The notes below the pieces were generated by a model, which saw nothing but the letters and a program-made list of their open reading frames with translations, was not told the origin of the DNA and did not search any database. The position numbers were made by a program, and so were the translations under genes. Below are positions 1-7,448 of a DNA stretch of 64,000 bases, in pieces (position 1 is the first letter of the stretch; every line of letters begins with the position of its first letter). Source of the stretch: Flavobacterium flevense (GTDB lineage Bacteria > Bacteroidota > Bacteroidia > Flavobacteriales > Flavobacteriaceae). The stretch lies in assembly GCF_900142775.1 (NCBI RefSeq), contig NZ_FRCC01000004.1, positions 302,992 through 366,991 of the forward strand. Direction: 5' to 3'.

Positions 1-636
1 GCGGGATTACCATTAATCGATACCATTAAATTATTGCATCTTTCAGGTGAAAATATCACCAAAATTAAAGGTGTTTTCTCAGGAACATTGAGTTATTTAT
101 TTAATAATTTTTCTGCAAAAGAAGTACCTTTTAGCGAAATATTAAAAGAAGCAATCGACAACGGATATACTGAACCGGATCCAAGGGAAGATTTAGGAGG
201 AAATGACGTAGGCAGAAAATTACTGATTTTAGCCAGAGAACTGGATTTGCAAAATGAATTTGAAGAAATTGCTATTCAGAATTTAATTCCGGAACATTTA
301 AGAGAAGGTAGCGCCGCTGATTTCCTGACTAAATTAAAAGAATTCGACCCCATTTATCATAAAATCAAATCAGAACAGGCGCCTAATCATGTGTTGCGAT
401 ACATAGGTGAATTGTCGGGTGATTTGCAAAATGATAAAGGAATATTAGAAGTAAAATTAGTTTCGGTACCTTCGGATACGGCTTTGGGCGGATTAAAAGG
501 TTCTGATTCTTTCTTCGAAATTTACACGGAATCTTACGGTGACAGACCGATTGTTATTCAGGGAGCCGGAGCCGGATCTGCAGTAACAGCAAGAGGCGTT
601 TTCGGGGATATTTTGAGATTGTCAGATAAAGGATAG
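1..636 (+). CDS. thrA: Homoserine dehydrogenase C-terminal part (probably bifunctional aspartokinase/homoserine dehydrogenase), 5' truncated by window
   Basis: The reading frame is open from base 1, so this is the C-terminal 211 residues of a longer protein. It matches the catalytic domain of homoserine dehydrogenase, which reduces aspartate semialdehyde to homoserine, the branch point to threonine and methionine. Visible motifs are KGVFSGTLSYLFN and, after it, GYTEPDPREDLGGNDVGRK with the family's catalytic lysine. In Bacteroidetes this domain is usually fused behind an aspartokinase, which would lie outside the window; that fusion is inferred. The methionine-branch genes that follow (OsmC, metZ) suggest one methionine/threonine gene group. 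Confidence 0.9.
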   Translation, partial: AGLPLIDTIKLLHLSGENITKIKGVFSGTLSYLFNNFSAKEVPFSEILKEAIDNGYTEPDPREDLGGNDVGRKLLILARELDLQNEFEEIAIQNLIPEHLREGSAADFLTKLKEFDPIYHKIKSEQAPNHVLRYIGELSGDLQNDKGILEVKLVSVPSDTALGGLKGSDSFFEIYTESYGDRPIVIQGAGAGSAVTARGVFGDILRLSDKG

Positions 637-743
637 TTGATTTTAGATTGCAGATTTTAGAATTCAGAATTCTGAATTTAGAGTTTAGATTTCAGATTGA
701 AGATGAAATTCATAGAATAATATTAATTTAATACAGGCGAGAC

Positions 744-788
744 CTCCAGTCTTGACTCCCTTCCTTTTGGGGAGGGTTGGGGAGGGGA
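744..788 (+). repeat. GC-rich dispersed repeat, family R1, copy a
   Basis: CTCCAGTCTTGACTCCC, then a short palindrome around CCTTTTGG, then GGGAGGGTTGGGGAGGGG. It ends four bases before the OsmC start codon. The same element recurs near 1285, 7393, 10359 and 16870 in this orientation and near 1209, 7324 and 16614 inverted. Confidence 0.85.
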
Positions 789-792
789 TAAG

Positions 793-1245
793 ATGAAAAT
801 AACATTAGACAGAGTAAACGAAAACTTCCACTTTCAATTAAAAAACGAAAGAGGACATATTGTAAATGTAGATGCGCGTCCGGATTTTGGAGGAAATGAT
901 ATGGGGCCAAGCCCAATGGAATTAGTATTGATGGGTGTTGCCGGATGCAGCGGAATTGATATGATTTCGATTCTGAAAAAACAACGTCAGGAAATTACTT
1001 CTTTCAAAGCAGAGGTTGAAGGTGAGCGTGTACAGGTAGGAGAAGCAAAACCATTCAAAGATATTTATGTGGTTTTTTCTTTGGAAGGAAATATAAAAGA
1101 AGACAAAGCCGCTAAAGCCGCTCAATTGTCTTTCGAAAAATATTGCTCCGTTTCTAAAACGGTAGAACCTACTGCAACTATCCACTACAAAGTGATTTTG
1201 AACGGAATCCCCCTAACCTCCGAAGGGGGAACTAGCAATAAATAA
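793..1245 (+). CDS. OsmC family protein (peroxiredoxin-like)
   Basis: A 150-residue OsmC/Ohr-fold protein. The two cysteines expected for the family are visible: one in GVAGCSGIDMISILKKQ near residue 53 and one in KYCSVSKTVEP near residue 118. Family members reduce organic hydroperoxides, but many OsmC-like proteins have no defined substrate. It lies between the homoserine dehydrogenase and metZ genes, so a link to thiol metabolism is plausible but inferred. Its last 13 residues or so (GIPLTSEGGTSNK) are encoded by an inverted copy of the R1 repeat, so the native C-terminus has probably been replaced or extended. The start ATG follows another R1 copy. Confidence 0.9.
   Translation: MKITLDRVNENFHFQLKNERGHIVNVDARPDFGGNDMGPSPMELVLMGVAGCSGIDMISILKKQRQEITSFKAEVEGERVQVGEAKPFKDIYVVFSLEGNIKEDKAAKAAQLSFEKYCSVSKTVEPTATIHYKVILNGIPLTSEGGTSNK
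1209..1232 (-). repeat. R1 repeat, copy b, inside the 3' end of the OsmC gene
   Basis: CCCCCTAACCTCCGAAGGGGG reads as the reverse complement of the R1 core. It lies within the coding frame of the OsmC gene and supplies its last codons. Confidence 0.75.
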
Positions 1246-1284
1246 TTTGAAATATTTTTGCTTAATTAATAATTAATAACAATT

Positions 1285-1328
1285 CTCCAGTTTCGACTCC
1301 CTCTCCTTTGGAGAGGGTCGGGGAGAGG
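1285..1328 (+). repeat. R1 repeat, copy c
   Basis: CTCCAGTTTCGACTCCC, then CTCCTTTGGAG, then AGGGTCGGGGAGAGG, ending 14 bases before the metZ ATG. Same orientation and position relative to the gene as copies a, e, f and h. Confidence 0.85.
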
Positions 1329-1342
1329 AAAATAATAAAAAA

Positions 1343-2515
1343 ATGGACGAACAAGAATTTGGTTTTGAAACCCAGGCGATACGTACCCACATCGACAAAA
1401 CACATTATCAGGAACATTCAACACCTTTGTTTTTATCTTCAAGCTTTGTATTTGAAGATGCTGAGGACATGAGAGCTTCTTTTACTGAAGAGAAAGAACG
1501 TAATATTTACAGCCGTTTTTCTAACCCTAACACCACTGAATTTGTAGATAAAGTTTGTGTTATGGAAGGCGCTGAATCTGGTTATGCTTTTGCAACCGGA
1601 ATGGCAGCTATTTATTCTTCTTTTGCCGCTTTGTTGAGTTCCGGAGATCATATTGTTTCGGCAGGAAGTGTTTTTGGTTCTACGCATGCGTTGTTTATGA
1701 CGTATTTTCCAAAATGGAATATTACCACTTCGTATTTTGATATCAATCAGCCGGAAACAATTGAAAGTTTTATCAAACCGAATACTAAAATTTTATATGC
1801 TGAAACACCTACAAACCCAGGTGTTGATGTGATTGATTTAGAGTTTTTGGGGCAAATTGCTAAAAAACACAATTTGATTTTGATAATTGACAACTGTTTT
1901 GCAACACCTTACATTCAGCAGCCCATTAAGTACGGAGCACATATCGTGATTCATTCGGCAACGAAATTAATGGATGGACAAGGACGCGTTTTAGGTGGAG
2001 TAGCTGTGGGTCAGGCTGATTTGATTCGCCAAATTTACCTTTTCTCGAGAAATACAGGTCCGGCGATGTCACCATTTAATGCATGGGTTTTGTCTAAAAG
2101 TATTGAGACATTGTCCCTTCGTGTGGAGAGACATTGTGAAAATGCAATGAAAGTGGCTGAGTTTTTAGAAAATCATCCTAATGTAAATAGTGTGAAATAT
2201 CCTTTCCTGAAATCACATCCTAAATATGAGATTGCAAAAAAACAAATGCTTTTAGGAGGTAATATTATTGCTTTTGAAATAAAAGGTGGTATTGATGCAG
2301 GTCGTGCTTTTTTAGATAAAATAAAATTATGTTCGCTATCTGCAAATATTGGAGATGCGAAGACGATTGTGACGCATCCGGCTTCAACTACGCATAGTAA
2401 ATTATCTATTGAAGAGAAACTAGCTGTAGGAATTAGTGAAGGTTTAGTACGTGTTTCTGTAGGTTTAGAAACCGTAAAAGATGTCATTGCCGATTTAGAG
2501 CAGGCGCTTTCTTAA
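1343..2515 (+). CDS. metZ: O-succinylhomoserine sulfhydrylase / trans-sulfuration PLP enzyme
   Basis: 390 residues, the usual length for the Cys/Met metabolism PLP family (fold type I). The enzyme uses pyridoxal phosphate to condense an activated homoserine with sulfide, giving homocysteine. The PLP-lysine region reads HSATKLMDGQGRVLGG near residue 208. The DGQGR continuation is typical of MetZ, whereas cystathionine gamma-synthases usually show a GGHSD-type sequence there. YSRFSNPNTTEFVDKV and FATGMAAI also fit. With the sulfate reduction operon downstream it would be the sulfide entry point into methionine. Whether the substrate is O-succinyl- or O-acetylhomoserine cannot be read from sequence. 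Confidence 0.88.
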   Translation: MDEQEFGFETQAIRTHIDKTHYQEHSTPLFLSSSFVFEDAEDMRASFTEEKERNIYSRFSNPNTTEFVDKVCVMEGAESGYAFATGMAAIYSSFAALLSSGDHIVSAGSVFGSTHALFMTYFPKWNITTSYFDINQPETIESFIKPNTKILYAETPTNPGVDVIDLEFLGQIAKKHNLILIIDNCFATPYIQQPIKYGAHIVIHSATKLMDGQGRVLGGVAVGQADLIRQIYLFSRNTGPAMSPFNAWVLSKSIETLSLRVERHCENAMKVAEFLENHPNVNSVKYPFLKSHPKYEIAKKQMLLGGNIIAFEIKGGIDAGRAFLDKIKLCSLSANIGDAKTIVTHPASTTHSKLSIEEKLAVGISEGLVRVSVGLETVKDVIADLEQALS

Positions 2516-2534
2516 TGATTGCAGAATGTAGATT

Positions 2535-2580
2535 AACGATTTTTGATTTCAGATTTTCTGTAAATCAAGAATCGTTTTTT
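2535..2580 (+). terminator. Intrinsic terminator after metZ
   Basis: Arms AACGATTTTTGATTT and AAATCAAGAATCGTT pair with one mismatch around a 12-base loop and run into a T tract. Confidence 0.75.
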
Positions 2581-2686
2581 TATGATTATTAGTTTAAAAA
2601 AACATATTTTTGTTTATATCCAGAGATTAAGTGAGTTTTTAAATCAGCTATCGTTAATCTTCAATCAAAAATCTAATATCTTCATA

Positions 2687-3097
2687 ATGCTCTCTAAAAA
2701 AACAAAATACGGAATTAAAGCTTTGACTTTTTTGGCTCGCCAGGAAGATCAAACGCCTGTTGCTATTGCTGACATTGCGAAGTCTGAAAATATTTCGATT
2801 AAGTTTCTGGAAAGTATTTTATTGCTTTTGCGTCATTCCGGTTTTTTGGGTGCCAAAAAAGGAAAGGGCGGAGGTTATTATCTGATCAAAGAACCCAAGG
2901 ATATTAATATGGCAAAAGTGTATCGCATTCTAGAAGGACCTATTGCTTTACTGCCTTGTGCGAGTCATAATTTTTATGAACCTTGTGATGATTGCACCGA
3001 TGAAGCTACTTGTGCAGTTAGAAAATTGATGACGGAAGTACGTGATAATACCCTGATGATTTTAGAAAATAATACGTTGGCCGATATTGCTTTTTAG
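2687..3097 (+). CDS. Rrf2 family transcriptional regulator
   Basis: 136 residues when started at the ATG of MLSKKTKYGIKAL, where Rrf2 proteins normally begin. The frame is open further upstream, but a TAnnTTTG promoter-like box at 2605-2612 and the family alignment argue against the longer form. The winged helix includes ADIAKSENISIKFLESILL and the wing GKGGGYYL. Four cysteines (C91, C100, C103, C109) cluster in the second half, suggesting Fe-S binding or redox/cysteine sensing as in IscR or CymR. The position between metZ and the sulfate assimilation genes suggests it regulates sulfur metabolism; a dyad at 4245-4273 is a candidate operator. The role is inferred. Confidence 0.9.
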   Translation: MLSKKTKYGIKALTFLARQEDQTPVAIADIAKSENISIKFLESILLLLRHSGFLGAKKGKGGGYYLIKEPKDINMAKVYRILEGPIALLPCASHNFYEPCDDCTDEATCAVRKLMTEVRDNTLMILENNTLADIAF

Positions 3098-3116
3098 AGT
3101 AGGGAATGATATAAAT

Positions 3117-3157
3117 AAAAAATGACCTTTTCATTCCTTTGAAAAGGTCATTTTTTA
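3117..3157. terminator. Bidirectional terminator between Rrf2 gene and TauE gene
   Basis: AAAAAATGACCTTTTC pairs with GAAAAGGTCATTTTTT around an 8-base loop. The A and T tracts make it usable from both convergent genes. Confidence 0.85.
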
Positions 3158-3201
3158 TATAAGCCATATTAAGTTTCGTCTCTGTCTCCTTTAGCGAGGA
3201 T

Positions 3202-3984
3202 TTAAAAAATCAATTTATATCCGGCAAAAAATAACATGACAGCAATAGCGTTTCTTAAGTATAAGTCCGGAATTTTTCCGCTTAACATACTTCCAACAAA
3301 AATTCCCGGAAGCGATCCCATTAATAATTGTCCTAGTAACATATAATCCAGATTTCCCATGGATGCGTGACCTAACCCGGCAACTAATGTTAAGGGTACG
3401 GCATGAGCAATCTCGGTGCCAACTAATTTAGGAGTAGGTAAAAGCGGATAAAGGAAAAATAAAGTCACCGTTCCTAAAGCTCCTGCACCAATAGAAGTTA
3501 GTGTTACCGTGGCACCCAGCATAATTCCAATAGCAATAGTAAGTACATTTTGAGTCTTACTTTCATGATGAAATTTATCTCCTGCATGTTTCTTAGAAAA
3601 TTTAGCAATTCTGGTTTTGAATAAAATAGCTACCGAAGTAAAAAGCAGTGCCCATCCTAAACTGTATTTAATAACCCTGTTAATGGTGGTTACGTCTGTT
3701 TTTATATTATCCAGAATCCATAAAGTTAAAAGAGCTGCCGGAATACTTCCTAATGAAAGCCATCCTGTAATTTTCCAATTGATATTCTTCTTTTTATTAT
3801 GAACAAAAACCCCGGCCATTTTAGTGTAAGCAGCATATAATAAATCAGTTCCTACGGCTGTTGTTGGTGGGATCCCAAACCATAATAAGATGGGAGTCAT
3901 CAATGATCCGCCACCTACACCTGTTAATCCTACTACAAAACCTACTGCTAAACCTGCAATAACTAAACCTATTTGGAAATCCAT
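3202..3984 (-). CDS. Sulfite exporter TauE/SafE family membrane protein
   Basis: 260 residues starting at MDFQIGLVIAG. A longer frame reaches 4011, but a promoter-like box (CAAAAATA at 4001-4008, minus-strand TATTTTTG) would lie inside it, so the shorter start is preferred. The protein is almost wholly hydrophobic with about eight predicted membrane spans and the family's N-terminal GLTGVGGGSLMTPILL and a second GAGALGTVTLFFL repeat. TauE/SafE proteins move sulfur oxyanions or sulfonates across the inner membrane. Beside the Rrf2 gene and divergent from cysH, it may export excess sulfite or import sulfate; direction and substrate are not determined by sequence. Confidence 0.87.
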   Translation of the reverse strand: MDFQIGLVIAGLAVGFVVGLTGVGGGSLMTPILLWFGIPPTTAVGTDLLYAAYTKMAGVFVHNKKKNINWKITGWLSLGSIPAALLTLWILDNIKTDVTTINRVIKYSLGWALLFTSVAILFKTRIAKFSKKHAGDKFHHESKTQNVLTIAIGIMLGATVTLTSIGAGALGTVTLFFLYPLLPTPKLVGTEIAHAVPLTLVAGLGHASMGNLDYMLLGQLLMGSLPGIFVGSMLSGKIPDLYLRNAIAVMLFFAGYKLIF

Positions 3985-4209
3985 AACATAAAATTTTGGG
4001 CAAAAATACAATTATTTTATAATAATCCTATAGACAAGGTAGAGTTTATGAAAATTTATTTCAAAATTAAAGTTATCTTTGCCGAAAATTCGAAGCTTTA
4101 CTAAGCTTGTGAAGGTGTTCGAATTAAAAAAGGGGATGTCTTTTTCTTGTGAAGTTCTAAAGTGTTGGAAGCGAAAACGTTTGAGGATTAAAAAAACTGA
4201 TATATTGTT

Positions 4210-4238
4210 TTGTAATTTAGAAATAAGTATTACTTTTG
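4210..4238 (+). promoter_or_regulatory. Promoter of the sulfate assimilation operon
   Basis: TTG at 4210-4212, an 18-base spacer, then TACTTTTG at 4231-4238, matching the Bacteroidetes -33/-7 consensus. Transcription would begin near 4245. Confidence 0.65.
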
Positions 4239-4244
4239 CGGAGT

Positions 4245-4273
4245 AATCTACTAAACCGATAGGGTAATAGATT
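4245..4273 (+). promoter_or_regulatory. Candidate operator (Rrf2-type dyad) over the cysH transcription start
   Basis: A 29-base imperfect palindrome with outer arms AATCTA and TAGATT and inner TA...TA and C...G pairs; 9 of 14 positions are symmetric. It begins seven bases after the -7 box, where a bound repressor would block initiation. Assignment to the neighbouring Rrf2 protein is inference from position. Confidence 0.4.
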
Positions 4274-4292
4274 TATAATAAACGAAATTAAA

Positions 4293-4994
4293 ATGAGTAC
4301 AGCTATAGTTCAGACATTATTAGAAAAAACCAAAGATTTCTCTATTGAGGAAACTTTTACTTTTTTGGCTAATGAATACAAAGATCAGGTAGTTTTTTCA
4401 ACTTCTTTTGGTCAGGAAGATCAGGTGATAACAGCGATGATTGCAAAGAGTGAAGCGCCAATTACTATTTTTACTCTTGATACAGGGCGTCTTTTTCAGG
4501 AAACCTATGATGTATTTCACAGAACACAAAAAAAATACAAATTACCCATTAAGGTATATTTTCCAGAAGCTAAGGCTGTAGAGGAATTGTTAGAGAAAAA
4601 AGGACCAAACAGCTTCTTTGAATCAGTTGAAAACAGAAAAGAATGTTGTTTTATTCGTAAAGTAGTGCCGTTGAAAAAAGCATTGGCAGGAAATAAAATC
4701 TGGATTACAGGATTAAGAGCAGAACAATCAGAAAACAGAAGCGATTTGCATTTGTTTGAATATGATGCTAATTTTGACCTCGTAAAATTCAATCCATTAT
4801 TAAAATGGACATTAGAGGAAGTTCAAAAATACATTGATGATAATAACGTACCACAAAACAGCCTGCACAAAAAAGGTTTTGTAAGTATTGGTTGTGCCCC
4901 TTGTACACGTGCGATTGCACCGGGAGAAGATATAAGAGCAGGAAGATGGTATTGGGAACAAAGCCATAAAGAGTGTGGATTACACGGAAAATAA
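4293..4994 (+). CDS. cysH: Adenylyl-sulfate (APS) reductase, CysH family
   Basis: 233 residues of the PAPS/APS reductase family, which reduces activated sulfate to sulfite with thioredoxin. STSFGQEDQVI forms the PP-loop-like nucleotide site. Two cysteine pairs, KECCFIRK near residue 112 and GCAPCTRA near residue 197, mark the [4Fe-4S]-binding bacterial and plant APS-reductase type; the PAPS-only E. coli type lacks them. The catalytic C-terminal ECGLH is present. No cysC kinase is seen in the window and cysN has no fused kinase, consistent with direct use of APS. It is the first gene of the sulfate operon, under the promoter at 4210-4238. Confidence 0.93.
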   Translation: MSTAIVQTLLEKTKDFSIEETFTFLANEYKDQVVFSTSFGQEDQVITAMIAKSEAPITIFTLDTGRLFQETYDVFHRTQKKYKLPIKVYFPEAKAVEELLEKKGPNSFFESVENRKECCFIRKVVPLKKALAGNKIWITGLRAEQSENRSDLHLFEYDANFDLVKFNPLLKWTLEEVQKYIDDNNVPQNSLHKKGFVSIGCAPCTRAIAPGEDIRAGRWYWEQSHKECGLHGK

Positions 4995-5085
4995 TTAAGA
5001 GAAAAGATAATAGAATAAAGAGGATAGATTTTAGAATGCAGAGAATTTTATAGTCATTAAACCTTTCAATTTTTAAATTAAAAAA

Positions 5086-5985
5086 ATGAGTTCAGTATTA
5101 AAAACAAATGCTTTAGAGAGCGAAGCGATTTACATATTCAGAGAAGTTATTTCTCAATTTGAAAAGCCAGTATTGCTTTTTTCCGGAGGAAAAGATTCTA
5201 TTACATTAGTGAGATTAGCGCAAAAAGCGTTTTTTCCGGCTAAAATTCCTTTTCCTTTATTACACGTTGATACAGGTCATAACTTTCCGGAGACTATTGC
5301 TTTTAGAGATAAATTAGTTGAGGAATTAGGTTTAGAATTAATCGTTCGTAATGTTCAGGATGCTATTGATGAAGGAAAAGTAGTGGAAGAAACCGGAAAA
5401 TATTCCAGTAGAAACAGTTTGCAAACTACTACACTTTTAGATGCTATCGAAGAATTTAAATTTGATGCCTGTATTGGTGGAGCTCGTAGAGATGAAGAAA
5501 AAGCAAGAGCTAAAGAGCGTATTTTTTCTGTTCGTGATGATTTTGGTCAATGGGATGAAAAAAACCAGCGTCCTGAATTATTTGATTTATTGAATGGTAA
5601 AATTGAAAATGGGCAAAATGTACGTGTGTTCCCAATTTCAAACTGGACTGAATTAGATGTTTGGAGCTATATTGAACAAGAGCAAATAGAAATTCCATCT
5701 ATTTATTTTTCTCACAAACGTAAAGTGTTTATCAGAGATGGTATGATTTGGTCACATTCTCCTTTTGTTTATCAGGATGAAGATGAAGAAATCGAAGAAA
5801 GAATTGTTCGTTTTAGAACTGTTGGAGATATGAGTTGTACAGCTGCAGTAGATTCTTATGCTGCTACAATTTCTGAAGTTGTTGGTGAAATCAGAGCTTC
5901 TACTATTTCAGAACGTGGAGCGCGTATTGATGATAAACGTTCAGAAGCAGCAATGGAGAAAAGAAAACAACAAGGATACTTTTAA
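5086..5985 (+). CDS. cysD: Sulfate adenylyltransferase subunit 2
   Basis: 299 residues, normal for CysD. It is the catalytic ATP-sulfurylase subunit, which makes APS from ATP and sulfate. The PP-loop LLFSGGKDSITLVRLA is near residue 30 and the conserved VDTGHNFPET and GGARRDEEKARAKER blocks follow. The C-terminus ERGARIDDKRSEAAMEKRK is also typical. It lies 91 bases behind cysH and 93 bases before its partner cysN, in one transcription direction. The start ATG opens MSSVLKTNALESEAI, and no better upstream start is seen. Confidence 0.96.
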   Translation: MSSVLKTNALESEAIYIFREVISQFEKPVLLFSGGKDSITLVRLAQKAFFPAKIPFPLLHVDTGHNFPETIAFRDKLVEELGLELIVRNVQDAIDEGKVVEETGKYSSRNSLQTTTLLDAIEEFKFDACIGGARRDEEKARAKERIFSVRDDFGQWDEKNQRPELFDLLNGKIENGQNVRVFPISNWTELDVWSYIEQEQIEIPSIYFSHKRKVFIRDGMIWSHSPFVYQDEDEEIEERIVRFRTVGDMSCTAAVDSYAATISEVVGEIRASTISERGARIDDKRSEAAMEKRKQQGYF

Positions 5986-6078
5986 TAAGTTAGAAGTTAA
6001 GAATTAGAAGTTAGAAGAATCAAAAACCATACAGATTTAAGTTTCGAAAGAACCTGAAACCTGAAACAAAATATTAGA

Positions 6079-7323
6079 ATGGAAGTTTTAAAAATAGCAA
6101 CGGCAGGAAGTGTAGATGATGGGAAAAGTACTTTAATCGGGAGATTATTATACGATACACAATCGCTAACTACAGATAAATTAGAAGCAATTGAAAAAAG
6201 CAGTAAACAAAAAGGATATGATTATTTAGATTTCTCTTTGGCGACTGACGGATTAGTTGCTGAGCGTGAGCAGGGAATTACTATTGATGTGGCACATATT
6301 TATTTTTCTACAGCTAAGAAAAGTTACATTATTGCCGATACTCCGGGTCACGTAGAATATACCCGTAACATGGTAACAGGAGCTTCTACTTCTCAGGTAT
6401 CTATTATTTTAATTGATGCCCGTAAAGGAGTAATTGAGCAAACATACCGTCACTTTTTTATCAATAATTTATTGAGAGTAAAAGAAGTAATTGTTGCGGT
6501 TAACAAAATGGACTTAGTTGATTATTCTGAAGAAGTATTTAATAAAATCAAAGCTGATTTTGAAGCATTAAATGCTAAAAGTACTTTTAAAGAACAAGTA
6601 GTGAGCTATATTCCGTTAAGTGCTTTAACAGGAGACAACGTAGTTGAAAAAACAGAAGCAATGCCTTGGTACAAAGGGCAGACTATTCTGGAGCATCTTG
6701 AAGCTTTAGAACCAACTGATGTTTATGAAAAAGGTCAGGCACGTTTTCCTGTTCAAACGGTTATTCGTCCTAAAACAGAGCAATACCACGATTTTAGAGG
6801 GTATGCAGGAAAATTATACGGAAACAATATTAAAGTAGGCGATGCTGTAACGGTATTACCTTCTTTAACACAATCAAAAGTAACTAATATTCACTTTTTT
6901 GATAAACAATATGACGAAGCTGTTGCCGGTTCTTCTATTACTATTGAGTTAGAAAATGACATTAATGTTACAAGAGGAGACATGATTGTAAAATCAGATG
7001 AATTGCCTCAAATAGAAAAAGATATCACAACAACAGTTTGCTGGATGGATAGCAAAAAATTAGTTGGCGGTACTAAATATTTAATCCAACACAATACTAA
7101 CAGAGTGTTGGCAAAAGTGGACAGCATTAAAAACGTTATTGCAACTGATTATTCAGGAACAACTCCTGCTTCTCAGTTAGCAATCAACGAAATTGGTGAA
7201 GTAACAATTAAATTGAGTAAACCATTGTACTTTGATGCTTATGATAAGAACAAGTCAAACGGAGCTTTTATTTTAATTGATCCATCAACTAATACAACAG
7301 CAGGAGTAGGATTTATAAAATAG
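6079..7323 (+). CDS. cysN: Sulfate adenylyltransferase subunit 1 (GTPase)
   Basis: 414 residues, a stand-alone CysN without the C-terminal APS kinase found in some CysNC fusions. This GTPase couples GTP hydrolysis to APS formation by CysD. Translation-factor-type motifs are clear: GSVDDGKSTLIGRLLYD (P-loop, near residue 10), REQGITIDVAH, DTPGHVEYTRNM (G3) and NKMDLVDY (G4). Beta-barrel domains follow. It sits between cysD and the sulfite reductase gene, separated from the latter by two R1 repeats in opposite orientation. Confidence 0.96.
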   Translation: MEVLKIATAGSVDDGKSTLIGRLLYDTQSLTTDKLEAIEKSSKQKGYDYLDFSLATDGLVAEREQGITIDVAHIYFSTAKKSYIIADTPGHVEYTRNMVTGASTSQVSIILIDARKGVIEQTYRHFFINNLLRVKEVIVAVNKMDLVDYSEEVFNKIKADFEALNAKSTFKEQVVSYIPLSALTGDNVVEKTEAMPWYKGQTILEHLEALEPTDVYEKGQARFPVQTVIRPKTEQYHDFRGYAGKLYGNNIKVGDAVTVLPSLTQSKVTNIHFFDKQYDEAVAGSSITIELENDINVTRGDMIVKSDELPQIEKDITTTVCWMDSKKLVGGTKYLIQHNTNRVLAKVDSIKNVIATDYSGTTPASQLAINEIGEVTIKLSKPLYFDAYDKNKSNGAFILIDPSTNTTAGVGFIK

Positions 7324-7360
7324 TCCCCACCCCAGCCCTCCACAAAGGAGAGGGAGTTGG
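7324..7360 (-). repeat. R1 repeat, copy d (inverted), just after cysN stop
   Basis: CCCCACCCCAGCCCTCC, then ACAAAGG, then AGAGGGAGTTGG; reverse complement of the R1 element. It starts at the cysN stop codon and faces copy e 32 bases away. Confidence 0.75.
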
Positions 7361-7392
7361 TATAGAAAACAGAATTAAATAGATTTAATATT

Positions 7393-7434
7393 CCCAATTT
7401 TGGCTCCCCCTCTTTCGGAGGGGGTTGGGGGAGG
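7393..7434 (+). repeat. R1 repeat, copy e
   Basis: CCCAATTTTGGCTCCCCC, then TCTTTCGGA, then GGGGGTTGGGGGAGG, ending 14 bases before the sulfite reductase ATG. Confidence 0.85.
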
Positions 7435-7448
7435 AAAAAAATAAAGAA

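Larger units (their letters stand above)
3985..4292. other. Divergent intergenic region TauE / cysH
   Basis: 308 bases without a gene. It holds a minus-strand promoter-like box for the TauE gene (4001-4008), a plus-strand TATCTTTG at 4073-4080 of uncertain use, an inverted repeat TTCGAA...TTCGAA around 4088-4123 enclosing AAGCTT-tact-AAGCTT, and the cysH promoter and operator-like dyad at its right end. No riboswitch could be recognised. Confidence 0.6.

Noticed and set aside
4049..4105. Short frame upstream of cysH, checked as a Cys leader peptide
   Set aside because: It contains no cysteine codons and lies upstream of the better promoter at 4210-4238.
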